Assembly (NCBI RefSeq): GCF_947367085.1
Contig: NZ_CANBCP010000016.1
Location: 1-33,803 of the forward strand
From: an uncultured Lactobacillus sp.
GTDB lineage: Bacteria; Bacillota; Bacilli; Lactobacillales; Lactobacillaceae
Reading direction: 5' to 3'
DNA length: 33,803 bases
Every line of letters begins with the position of its first letter. Positions within the stretch are counted from its first letter, which is position 1. Made by a program: the position numbers and the translations under genes. The notes under the pieces were generated by a model. The model saw nothing but the letters and a program-made list of their open reading frames with translations, ran no database searches and was not told where the DNA came from. Of this stretch, positions 8,143-15,377 are shown one piece after another.

Positions 8143-8750
8143 TCGGCCTCAAGTTGATCTGTAATCGTATCAATCCATTTTTTAGAAGAAAAAACTGCCC
8201 AGAAGATAGTTGTTGAAATAGTTAAAAAGAGCAAAAAGCCTGGCCAAAATCTGGTTAAAGCTCCAATTACTAATAAACCAGCCAAAAACTTTAATAGGTC
8301 TTTGAAGTCAGAAAAGAATTCGACAAAGGCTAGTTTAACTGAATTTTTAAATTCAACATCAAAAGTACTTTCTATTATCAAAGTATAGATACCCACAACT
8401 GCGATTACCACCATCACAAAAACAAGTAAAAAGATAATTGGTAGCATCCACATAGTCTTTATTTGAGAAGTTAGATAGAGATCATAAAACAAAAAGAGCT
8501 CAAATGCAAAAAAGACATAAAAATGACCATTCGCAGTCCAAAAATACTTTTTATACAGCTGCCACATCTCCTGAAAATGATAATTGTGGTATTCAAACTT
8601 ATGGTTTAAGAACTCTTCTGTAATCGTTCTTAAGGCAGGTCCTGTACCTAATATAAAAAGCCCTATTAGTGAAAATAACCAAAAGGCTAGATTCAATATC
8701 ATCAAAACATAGATTGCTATGAAAGCTCTTTGCGTCATTTTTCCTAGCAT
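8139..8750 (-). CDS. DUF624/YesL-like membrane protein
   Basis: A 203-residue protein with about five hydrophobic membrane segments (near 12-35, 78-95, 103-128, 155-170 and 172-190) and the early GTGPALRTI stretch typical of the YesL family. YesL proteins are regularly found next to YesMN systems and LplABC importers, but their biochemical role is not established; a part in signal sensing or transport is usually guessed. AGGAG lies eight bases before the ATG. It is the first gene of the operon with the kinase, response regulator and HTH protein, and follows the terminator of the binding-protein gene by about 50 bases. Confidence 0.8.
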   Translation of the reverse strand: MLGKMTQRAFIAIYVLMILNLAFWLFSLIGLFILGTGPALRTITEEFLNHKFEYHNYHFQEMWQLYKKYFWTANGHFYVFFAFELFLFYDLYLTSQIKTMWMLPIIFLLVFVMVVIAVVGIYTLIIESTFDVEFKNSVKLAFVEFFSDFKDLLKFLAGLLVIGALTRFWPGFLLFLTISTTIFWAVFSSKKWIDTITDQLEAE

Positions 8751-8801
8751 TTTGCCTGCTCCTTTTCTATATGCTTATCCTATACGACTTCATACTATCA
8801 C

Positions 8802-8836
8802 AAAAATCGCTCGATCTTATAATAGGTCGGGCGATT
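8802..8836 (-). terminator. terminator after the binding-protein gene
   Basis: On the minus strand AATCGC and CGA pair with TCG and GCGATT (one C-A mismatch, 12-nt loop), followed by TTTTT. It separates the importer operon from the DUF624-kinase operon. Confidence 0.75.
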
Positions 8837-8864
8837 CAAAAGGGGGATAAATATATTTAAATTA

Positions 8865-10325
8865 TTACTTATTCTTAGCTAAGAAAGAATCATATTGCTT
8901 TTGAAGAGCTGCTTGAACTCTATCGTATCCAGCATTCTTCAACTCTTTATCCATCTTCTTAATTGTTGGATCTGGATCAGCAGTACCAGTATTTAAGATA
9001 TCAAGATACTTACTCATAACATTAGAACAGTTAGTAATTTCAGTCTTATATTTAGTTACATCTGGAGTGAATCCAAGTCCTTTAGAGTCTTTAGCATCCT
9101 TAATATTTTGCTTACGTTGTTCAATTTGCTTTTGAGTAATAGTATTTTGAGTATAAAGCAAGTCGTTATTACCCATCATCCAAGCAGCAATGAATGTACC
9201 AGGCTTGTATTGATCAGTAGTCTTGATCTTGCCTTGAGCTTTATTAGTAAAGTTCCATTGAGTTCCTTGAATACCCCAAACAATGTTATTGAGCAAAGTC
9301 TTATCAGTATTTAACATGTTAAGAACTTGCATAGCTTCTTTCTTGTGTTTGGAAGTCTTAGAAATAGTCCAAATAGCAACTTGTGCTTGAGCTTCACTCT
9401 TGTAAGGCTTAGTAATTGGGTAAGTTACCATCTTCTTACCACCAGCTGCGTTTTCAAGAGCAGTGTCACCATAATCGAAAGGTCCTTGGGTTTCTTGACG
9501 AGTGAACCAAGTATTTTCGTTCAAGTTATATTGAGTGCTTGAAGTTGCGGCATCCTTAGGAATGTAACCTTCCTTGTAGTAGTGGTGTAAAGTATTCAAG
9601 ATAGACTTCATTTCTTCAGTATCATAAGCGTTAAACACTTTATTGCTCTTGCCTGATGAATCAATTGCAAATGGAAGACCATTGCCCAGTGGGAATTCCA
9701 TTGAAGCTGGACTTGCTTTGAATCCTTGTCCAATAGCAAAAGCAGCTACGCCCTTGTTCTTAGCGTGGAATTCTTTCAAAGCCGGCTCCATGTCAGCGTA
9801 AGACTTTACATCACCTGGTTTAATATTATACTTGTCCAAAAATGCTTGGTTGAAAGTAATACCATTTGTGGCATAAACATTACCATTTACTGGGAAACCA
9901 TAAATCTTACCATTTACAGTAACACCTTTCCAGTAAGCTGGATCAACCTTGTTGTAGGCGCCTTTAGCATACTTCTTGATTAAAGGTGTCATATCTTCAT
10001 AAGCACCTTTTTGTGCGTTAGAAGCATAATTTTGAGCAAAGGCCAAATCGTAGTCATCGCCAGAAGTTACCATAACGTTGTACTTTTTTTCGTAATCGCC
10101 CCACCCAATAAACTTCATTGAAAGTTCAATATTTGGATGCTTCTTTTGAATTTCCTTATTAGCCTTATTAATTAATTGTGTATAGTTCTTAGGTTTATCA
10201 CCTGGCATATACATTGAAACAACAATCTTACCATCACTTGCGCCTTTATTACCGCATCCGGTTAATAAAGTGGTTAATCCAACTAATGCAGCAGCACCAG
10301 TTAAAAATTTAGCCCATTTTTTCAT
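8865..10325 (-). CDS. sugar ABC transporter binding lipoprotein (LplA/LipO type)
   Basis: A 486-residue extracellular solute-binding protein. Residues 1-24 are a lipoprotein signal peptide: basic start, hydrophobic core and lipobox LLTGC with Cys24 as the lipidated residue. The mature protein has the layout of the large LipO/LplA-type binding proteins (CUT1 class, long oligosaccharides) seen beside YesMN systems. It is the third gene of the importer operon, 22 bases after the LplC-type permease, with AGGAGG before the ATG. Its nearest functional model is NgtS of Streptococcus pneumoniae, which binds N-glycan fragments. From the nearby glycosidases I infer a mannose- and GlcNAc-containing oligosaccharide as ligand. 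A terminator follows at 8802-8836. Confidence 0.9.
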   Translation of the reverse strand: MKKWAKFLTGAAALVGLTTLLTGCGNKGASDGKIVVSMYMPGDKPKNYTQLINKANKEIQKKHPNIELSMKFIGWGDYEKKYNVMVTSGDDYDLAFAQNYASNAQKGAYEDMTPLIKKYAKGAYNKVDPAYWKGVTVNGKIYGFPVNGNVYATNGITFNQAFLDKYNIKPGDVKSYADMEPALKEFHAKNKGVAAFAIGQGFKASPASMEFPLGNGLPFAIDSSGKSNKVFNAYDTEEMKSILNTLHHYYKEGYIPKDAATSSTQYNLNENTWFTRQETQGPFDYGDTALENAAGGKKMVTYPITKPYKSEAQAQVAIWTISKTSKHKKEAMQVLNMLNTDKTLLNNIVWGIQGTQWNFTNKAQGKIKTTDQYKPGTFIAAWMMGNNDLLYTQNTITQKQIEQRKQNIKDAKDSKGLGFTPDVTKYKTEITNCSNVMSKYLDILNTGTADPDPTIKKMDKELKNAGYDRVQAALQKQYDSFLAKNK

Positions 10326-10347
10326 TACATAAACCTCCTAGATAAGC

Positions 10348-11268
10348 TTATCCTTTAACTCCACCGATTGTCATACCCTTAACAAAGTACTTTTGGAAGA
10401 ATGGGTATGTTAATGCAATTGGCAGTGTAGCCACAACAACGATCGCAAATCTCATCCCTTCACTAGGAAGAGTTTGACCAGCTGCCAATGCTGAACCACC
10501 AGCAGAAATTGTCTGACTCATATATTGAATATTGTTAGAAATTTGAACTAGCAAATATTGCAATGGAATCATCTTAGTGTTGGTCATATAAAGCATTGCA
10601 TTAAACCAATCGTTCCAATAGCTTAAGCAAGTAAACAAACTTATTGTTGCAATACCTGGAATTGCCATTGGTACAACAATATCCGTGAAAATTTTAATCT
10701 CACCAGCCCCATCTACTCTTGCGGATTCAAGAATAGCTTCTGGAATTGATGTCTTAAAGAACGTTCTCATTATTAAAACGTTATAAACACCGAAACACGC
10801 TGGTAAAATCAAAGCCCAAACATTGTCTTTTAAGCCCAACATTTGAGTAACGACCAAATATGTTGGAACCATTCCTGGTGTAAAAAGCATTGAAACTAAA
10901 GCAAAAATTGTAAAAAATCTTGCAAATGCAAAGTCGCGTCTAGAAATAGCATATGCATAAGTTGAACTAAACAAGCTATTCATTAAAGTACCAATTACAG
11001 TAACAAAGATTGATACTCCAAAACTTTCTAGGACTTGACCTCCCATTCTTCCTAAATATTCATAACTAGCAAATGTCCAATGCTTTGGCCAGAATTGATA
11101 GCCATAAGTAGTAATATCGCTTTCCTTGGTTAAAGAAAGAACGATGATAAAGAAGAACGGCAAAACACAACTTAAAGCTAAGATTGCAAGTAGAATGTTG
11201 AAAAATATATTTGGTCCTTTGCTGAAGCTTCTAATATCAACAGCACTAATATGCTTCTTTTTTCTCAT
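10348..11268 (-). CDS. ABC sugar permease, LplC/YtcP type
   Basis: A 306-residue inner-membrane permease with about six membrane helices and the binding-protein-dependent permease signature around EAILESARVDGAGEIKIF, the loop that contacts the ATPase. The C-terminus KYFVKGMTIGGVKG is characteristic of LplC/YtcP proteins. AGGAGG precedes the ATG, and the gene starts 12 bases after the LplB-type permease. With its partner it forms the membrane channel of the importer. Confidence 0.93.
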   Translation of the reverse strand: MRKKKHISAVDIRSFSKGPNIFFNILLAILALSCVLPFFFIIVLSLTKESDITTYGYQFWPKHWTFASYEYLGRMGGQVLESFGVSIFVTVIGTLMNSLFSSTYAYAISRRDFAFARFFTIFALVSMLFTPGMVPTYLVVTQMLGLKDNVWALILPACFGVYNVLIMRTFFKTSIPEAILESARVDGAGEIKIFTDIVVPMAIPGIATISLFTCLSYWNDWFNAMLYMTNTKMIPLQYLLVQISNNIQYMSQTISAGGSALAAGQTLPSEGMRFAIVVVATLPIALTYPFFQKYFVKGMTIGGVKG

Positions 11269-11280
11269 TCAACTCGCCTC

Positions 11281-12222
11281 CTAGAATAAAGCTGCATCTG
11301 GTTGCTTCTTACGAACAATCATGTTGGTGATAATGATTAATAGCATTCCGACAACAGACTGGAGCAAACCTGCGGCAGTCGACATTCCGATATCATTGGT
11401 CGTTGTCAGTGCACGATAAATGTAAGTATCAAACGTCTGAGAAACATTGATTAATGTTCCGGAATTTCGTGGAATTAAGTAGAACAAACCAAAATCACTT
11501 CTAAAAATCCCACCGATGTTTAAAATCAACATCAAAGTTGCAACCGGTAAAATTGCTGGGAGCGTTACATTCTTGATTTGCTCCCACTTATTTGCTCCGT
11601 CGATCATAGCAGCTTCATAGTACTCTGGATTAATTCCCATTGCCGTCGCAAAGTACAAGATACTGTTATAACCAATTCCTTTCCAAACTCCTAAGAAGAT
11701 TAACAAGCCAGGCCATACAGATGGTGTGTTGTAAAAGTCTATCGGCTTTCCTCCCATGGATTGAATAATGTGGTTAATGATCCCTTTATCTGGGCTCAGG
11801 AATGCATAGATGAAGAATGCTAACACAGCCCAAGATAAGAAGTAAGGAAACAGCATTGAAGTTTGATAAACTTTCAAAAGTTTTCTGTTTCTTAATTGAC
11901 TCATTACAATACCAAAAAAGATGGCAAAGAAGAAGTTTAAGAATAAGAATGCTAAGTTGTAACCTAAGGTGTTTCTTAAAACGATCCAGAAGTCTGCTGA
12001 CTTAAAGAAGAACTCAAAGTTCTGAAAGCCAACCCATGGACTATGAAACAAACTATAAATAAAGCCTTGATCAGAATACTGAAAGTTCTGAAACGCAACC
12101 ACATTGGCTAAAACCGGAATGTAGAAGAAGATAATCAGAAATAATGTTCCCGGAGCTACCAACAATAGGTATACTCGATTATCTTTCAGCTTCTGCCAAA
12201 AGCTTTTTTTCTTTTTAACCAT
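11281..12222 (-). CDS. ABC sugar permease, LplB type
   Basis: A 313-residue permease with six predicted membrane helices and the EAA loop EYYEAAMIDGANKWEQIK. The N-terminus carries the LLVAPGTLFLIIFFYIPV helix typical of LplB/YteP proteins. It is the first gene of the importer operon, with a very strong ribosome binding site (AAAGGAGG). The leader carries a cre site 34 bases upstream and, further up, repeated motifs that may bind the YesN-like regulator. No ATPase gene is present in this operon; MsmK at 3016-4119 probably serves it. Confidence 0.93.
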   Translation of the reverse strand: MVKKKKSFWQKLKDNRVYLLLVAPGTLFLIIFFYIPVLANVVAFQNFQYSDQGFIYSLFHSPWVGFQNFEFFFKSADFWIVLRNTLGYNLAFLFLNFFFAIFFGIVMSQLRNRKLLKVYQTSMLFPYFLSWAVLAFFIYAFLSPDKGIINHIIQSMGGKPIDFYNTPSVWPGLLIFLGVWKGIGYNSILYFATAMGINPEYYEAAMIDGANKWEQIKNVTLPAILPVATLMLILNIGGIFRSDFGLFYLIPRNSGTLINVSQTFDTYIYRALTTTNDIGMSTAAGLLQSVVGMLLIIITNMIVRKKQPDAALF

Positions 12223-12255
12223 ATCACCAACCTCCTTTCCTTACATTCTTTATTA

Positions 12256-12269
12256 TGATTGCGCTTTCA
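12256..12269. promoter_or_regulatory. cre site upstream of the importer operon
   Basis: The minus strand reads TGAAAGCGCAATCA, a close match to the CcpA consensus. The same 14 bases occur at 19426-19439 in front of the glycosidase operon. The importer start codon is 34 bases away. Confidence 0.8.
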
Positions 12270-12305
12270 CAATAAAAGAATTAATAAACTTGATTAAAAT
12301 CTGCA

Positions 12306-12469
12306 CAAATTAAAGATTTCTTGTTTTATATAGAAAAAAGATAACTTTGTGAGCTACCTTTTTAAATTGCTACTAATATGCGGATTTTGAACTTCTTGGC
12401 TAAACTAGATGCTGCTAAAATTAATACTTATTTCTTTAATCTGTACACATTCATTTCCAAATTAAAGAT
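12306..12469. promoter_or_regulatory. repeated motifs, candidate response-regulator sites
   Basis: The 12-mer CAAATTAAAGAT occurs at 12306-12317 and again at 12458-12469, each next to an ACA-rich element (CTGCACA before the first, CTACACA after the second). A third related element, TCTTTAATCTGTACACA, starts at 12433, and its first eight bases form an inverted repeat with ATTAAAGA at 12461-12468. The 274-base leader between the S41 gene and the importer holds no gene, and this is the expected place for activator sites of the YesN-like regulator. The assignment is an inference. Confidence 0.45.
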
Positions 12470-12496
12470 CTACACAAACTAAATATCGGTTAGTGA

Positions 12497-13519
12497 TTAT
12501 GTATTTTGAAAATTATTTGTCTTTTGTATCATTTCATCTAAAAAATCGTCATCTAGTGGACTTTGTTTATTGGAACGTGTATTGACTGGCGGATAATTTA
12601 TCATAATATCTGGTTTTATTGGATCACTATCAAATTCATCCTTACCGTTAATTTTTATTGGTGTTTTGATCCAAGCGATTGGAATGATTGCACTACTTTT
12701 TTTACTTTTACCAAAAGATAAGCCTCCATTGGCACTAATGTCGCCTACAGTTGAATGACCAACAATTACTACATTAGGATTTTTCTTTAAAGCTAATAAT
12801 GTAAATTCTGCCGCACTAGCCGTACGTTCATTAGTGATGACATAGACTTTTTTAGAATTTAAGCGATGAGCCAAAATTGAAACAGCTAGCGAATTATTCG
12901 ACCCTTTAATTTTTATAGATCGCTCTTTTAAAAACACTTTAGTCTTTTGGTTATCTTTCGTTATTTCTGTCCATAACAAGCCATTAGGTATAAAATCACT
13001 GGTCGCACCGATCATTTCATAGGGGTCCCCACCAAAATTGTTGGCCAGATTAAATATTATTGGCTGAGTAGACGGCACTTCTTTAATTAAATCTTGAGCT
13101 TTTTTGATATATTGAGCACTTGCCGACTTATATTTTTTGCTAGTTAAAGATGTATCAGGAAAAGTTGATGGGAGATTAATAATTTTTAAGTTATGCTTTT
13201 TATCAACATACATTGTCGGACTTGCTTGCCAGCTTTGTAAACCACTTTTAGATATAGAAGCATGGTGATTAGCTATTTTTACTGCTTTGTCTAGTTCATC
13301 ATAAGATGTGATTTCTTCACCATTGTTCGTGTCTTTTAAGACTTTATTCCATGCTTTCTTATCCTCAATTAGGCCGTACTTATTGACATACTTAATCACT
13401 TGGCTAGCTTCAATTGGATCTGTCTCATTTTTACCTTGTTTAGGAGACTGACATCCCTGCAAGATGAAAAAGGTAAAAATCATTATTAAAGCAGTCAAAC
13501 ACCTCTTTTTTGTAATCAT
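12497..13519 (-). CDS. S41-family peptidase lipoprotein
   Basis: A 340-residue protein. The start is the ATG at 13519, preceded by GGAGG. Residues 1-23 are a lipoprotein signal peptide ending in the lipobox ILQGC (Cys23). The C-terminal half matches the S41 (C-terminal processing, tail-specific) peptidase core: NNFGGD near 160 and TNERTASAAEF with the expected nucleophile Ser235. I see no PDZ domain between the N-terminal region and the core. The enzyme would sit on the outer face of the membrane. It lies between the glycosidase operon terminator and the importer operon, in the same direction, but has no visible promoter of its own. Its substrate is unknown; cleaving glycoproteins or activating a surface protein are possibilities. 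Confidence 0.82.
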   Translation of the reverse strand: MITKKRCLTALIMIFTFFILQGCQSPKQGKNETDPIEASQVIKYVNKYGLIEDKKAWNKVLKDTNNGEEITSYDELDKAVKIANHHASISKSGLQSWQASPTMYVDKKHNLKIINLPSTFPDTSLTSKKYKSASAQYIKKAQDLIKEVPSTQPIIFNLANNFGGDPYEMIGATSDFIPNGLLWTEITKDNQKTKVFLKERSIKIKGSNNSLAVSILAHRLNSKKVYVITNERTASAAEFTLLALKKNPNVVIVGHSTVGDISANGGLSFGKSKKSSAIIPIAWIKTPIKINGKDEFDSDPIKPDIMINYPPVNTRSNKQSPLDDDFLDEMIQKTNNFQNT

Positions 13520-13540
13520 TACTTTCCTCCGAATTTGACC

Positions 13541-13567
13541 AAAAAAGAGCACCACACATGCTCTTTT
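13541..13567 (-). terminator. terminator after the GH20 gene
   Basis: On the minus strand AAAAGAGCA and TGCTCTTTT form a perfect 9-bp stem with a 7-nt loop and a T tail. It ends the GH125-GH38-GH20 operon 13 bases after the GH20 stop and stands 22 bases before the S41 start codon, so the S41 gene needs read-through or a promoter within this short space. Confidence 0.8.
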
Positions 13568-13579
13568 ACTTAACTATTT

Positions 13580-15367
13580 CTACCAAGAAATATCACTAGG
13601 ACTGACAATCTCAAAATATCTAGCATTGCCAAAGTCATCATCGATATGCTTATCCATTTCAAGTTCTGGGATTTCCATATGATATTGACTATCTTCAAGC
13701 AAGTATTCAACCGTCTTAATTCTCTCAACCATCCCGCCAAAACGAATATCCATAATTTCAGACCCACTAGCTTTATTTTCTCTAAACCAGAGCATGCGGC
13801 GAATCTTAGCTAGTTCTTGTAAACTAGTTTTATAATCTTCTAGCTGGGATTGATCTGCTTTTTTGCTGGCTAAATTATTAAGCAGCTCCACTTTTTCGCT
13901 CAATACTGCAGCTAATTTAATATAGTAGTCAAACATCAACGCCGAACTTTCCGATGGAATAACATCAGACAAGCTTTCAGCTAATTCATGATAGTAATCA
14001 TGCAACTGCACTTTTTTGAAATTTTGATAAAAACGTGGCTGAATGAGGTCTTCATAAAGAAGGAGCTTACTTGGAATCATGTCCTTTTCATTTGGGATAG
14101 CCCTAAAGTTATCGAAATTGTCTAAGAGCAAGTAGCTTTGATAGTCCTCATTTTGAAGCATTCTAAAATCTTGTTCAAAATCAGCCTCAGTTGGTTCATC
14201 CAGATATTGGTATTCAGAAAATATTTGCCAGCCTAAATATGATGCCGCAAACGGAGTTTCTGCACTATCATCGCGCCAAGCCGTAGCCGCAATCTTTTTA
14301 ATACCAACACTTTTGGCTGCTTGAAGTCCTGCTTTAATTGAAGCCTTCATCTTGCTTTGATTTGGTGCTAGACGTCCCCAAGTCCAGATTCCACCTGCAA
14401 AATATACATTGTCAGTCAATTCAAAGTGCTTCTTCATCACCGGCAGGTAGTGATTTTTATCAGTGGAATAATAGTCCCAATAAACTTGCCCAATCTCAGG
14501 ATCTACTTTAAATTGATCGACCTTAGCCTGCGGATCATACATCATATTTGTTGGACTGCCGATTTCAAACCACATGTCGCTCCACATCATTGGCTTTAAA
14601 TGCAATTTTTTGCATAAATTAAAAACCATTTGAGCATGCATTTTAATCAGCTTTTCTTGATCAATCCGTTCATTTTGATGGTCAAAATAGTATTTACCTA
14701 GCCCAATTGAGTAAGCTTCATCCATCCCGATATGGATTTTATTTGTCAAAAACGGAGCAGTTGCTGCTTTTAACTCTTTTTCAACAAAATCTGCAACTTC
14801 TTTTTTACCAGGATATAAATTATTATCAGTATCAGCAACGGTATTATTGAAGTGCTGCCACTTAAAGACATTCTTTAAATGGCCCAATGTCTGAATTGCA
14901 GGCACTAAATCTACACCTAACTTATCGCTGTAGACAGCTAATTCATGAAGTTGGTCTTGACTATAGCGCCCGCGACTCATACCAAAATAAGATTCGCCTG
15001 GGATTTCAAATTCATCTTCTAAATAAAGCCAAATCTCACTATAACCAAGCCCTGCCAAACGGCAGATTTCACTTTTCAGTGTCTTAACAGACAAAACTGC
15101 ATTACGCGCTAAATCAATCATTGCGATAACTTGATCAAAATTAGCACGGCAACTAACTGTTTGGTCTTTTTGCTGGTTAATTAAACCTAAGGTATAATTA
15201 TAAGCTCGCATTAAGTCTGCATCCGTGTGTGAAGCAATCTTGACATCTTTATCAACTTTTTCGACGCTATAGCCAGAGTCTTTTTTATCAAAACTAAAGT
15301 GATAATCACTAATATCACCAGTTTTTCTAAATTTATTTAACTCTTGTAAAGCAAAATTCTTGTCCAT
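13580..15367 (-). CDS. GH20 beta-N-acetylhexosaminidase, intracellular
   Basis: A 595-residue glycosidase without signal peptide. The catalytic Asp-Glu pair of family GH20 is at 216-217 in HIGMDEAY. The barrel is framed by LGYSEIWLYLEDEFE (about 107-121) and AIQTLGHL (157-164), as in the pneumococcal GH20C-type enzymes, and ends near 390. The C-terminal 200 residues form a helical domain. It would remove terminal beta-linked GlcNAc (or GalNAc) from imported oligosaccharides in the cytoplasm. It is the last gene of the GH125-GH38-GH20 operon, starting 10 bases after GH38. The family assignment is firm; the exact linkage it cuts is not. Confidence 0.85.
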   Translation of the reverse strand: MDKNFALQELNKFRKTGDISDYHFSFDKKDSGYSVEKVDKDVKIASHTDADLMRAYNYTLGLINQQKDQTVSCRANFDQVIAMIDLARNAVLSVKTLKSEICRLAGLGYSEIWLYLEDEFEIPGESYFGMSRGRYSQDQLHELAVYSDKLGVDLVPAIQTLGHLKNVFKWQHFNNTVADTDNNLYPGKKEVADFVEKELKAATAPFLTNKIHIGMDEAYSIGLGKYYFDHQNERIDQEKLIKMHAQMVFNLCKKLHLKPMMWSDMWFEIGSPTNMMYDPQAKVDQFKVDPEIGQVYWDYYSTDKNHYLPVMKKHFELTDNVYFAGGIWTWGRLAPNQSKMKASIKAGLQAAKSVGIKKIAATAWRDDSAETPFAASYLGWQIFSEYQYLDEPTEADFEQDFRMLQNEDYQSYLLLDNFDNFRAIPNEKDMIPSKLLLYEDLIQPRFYQNFKKVQLHDYYHELAESLSDVIPSESSALMFDYYIKLAAVLSEKVELLNNLASKKADQSQLEDYKTSLQELAKIRRMLWFRENKASGSEIMDIRFGGMVERIKTVEYLLEDSQYHMEIPELEMDKHIDDDFGNARYFEIVSPSDISW

Positions 15368-15377
15368 TTTTTATCTC

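Noticed and set aside
13520..13555. Longer start for the S41 lipoprotein.
   Set aside because: The extra residues would include the GH20 terminator region and spoil the signal peptide; the ATG at 13519 has GGAGG at the right distance.
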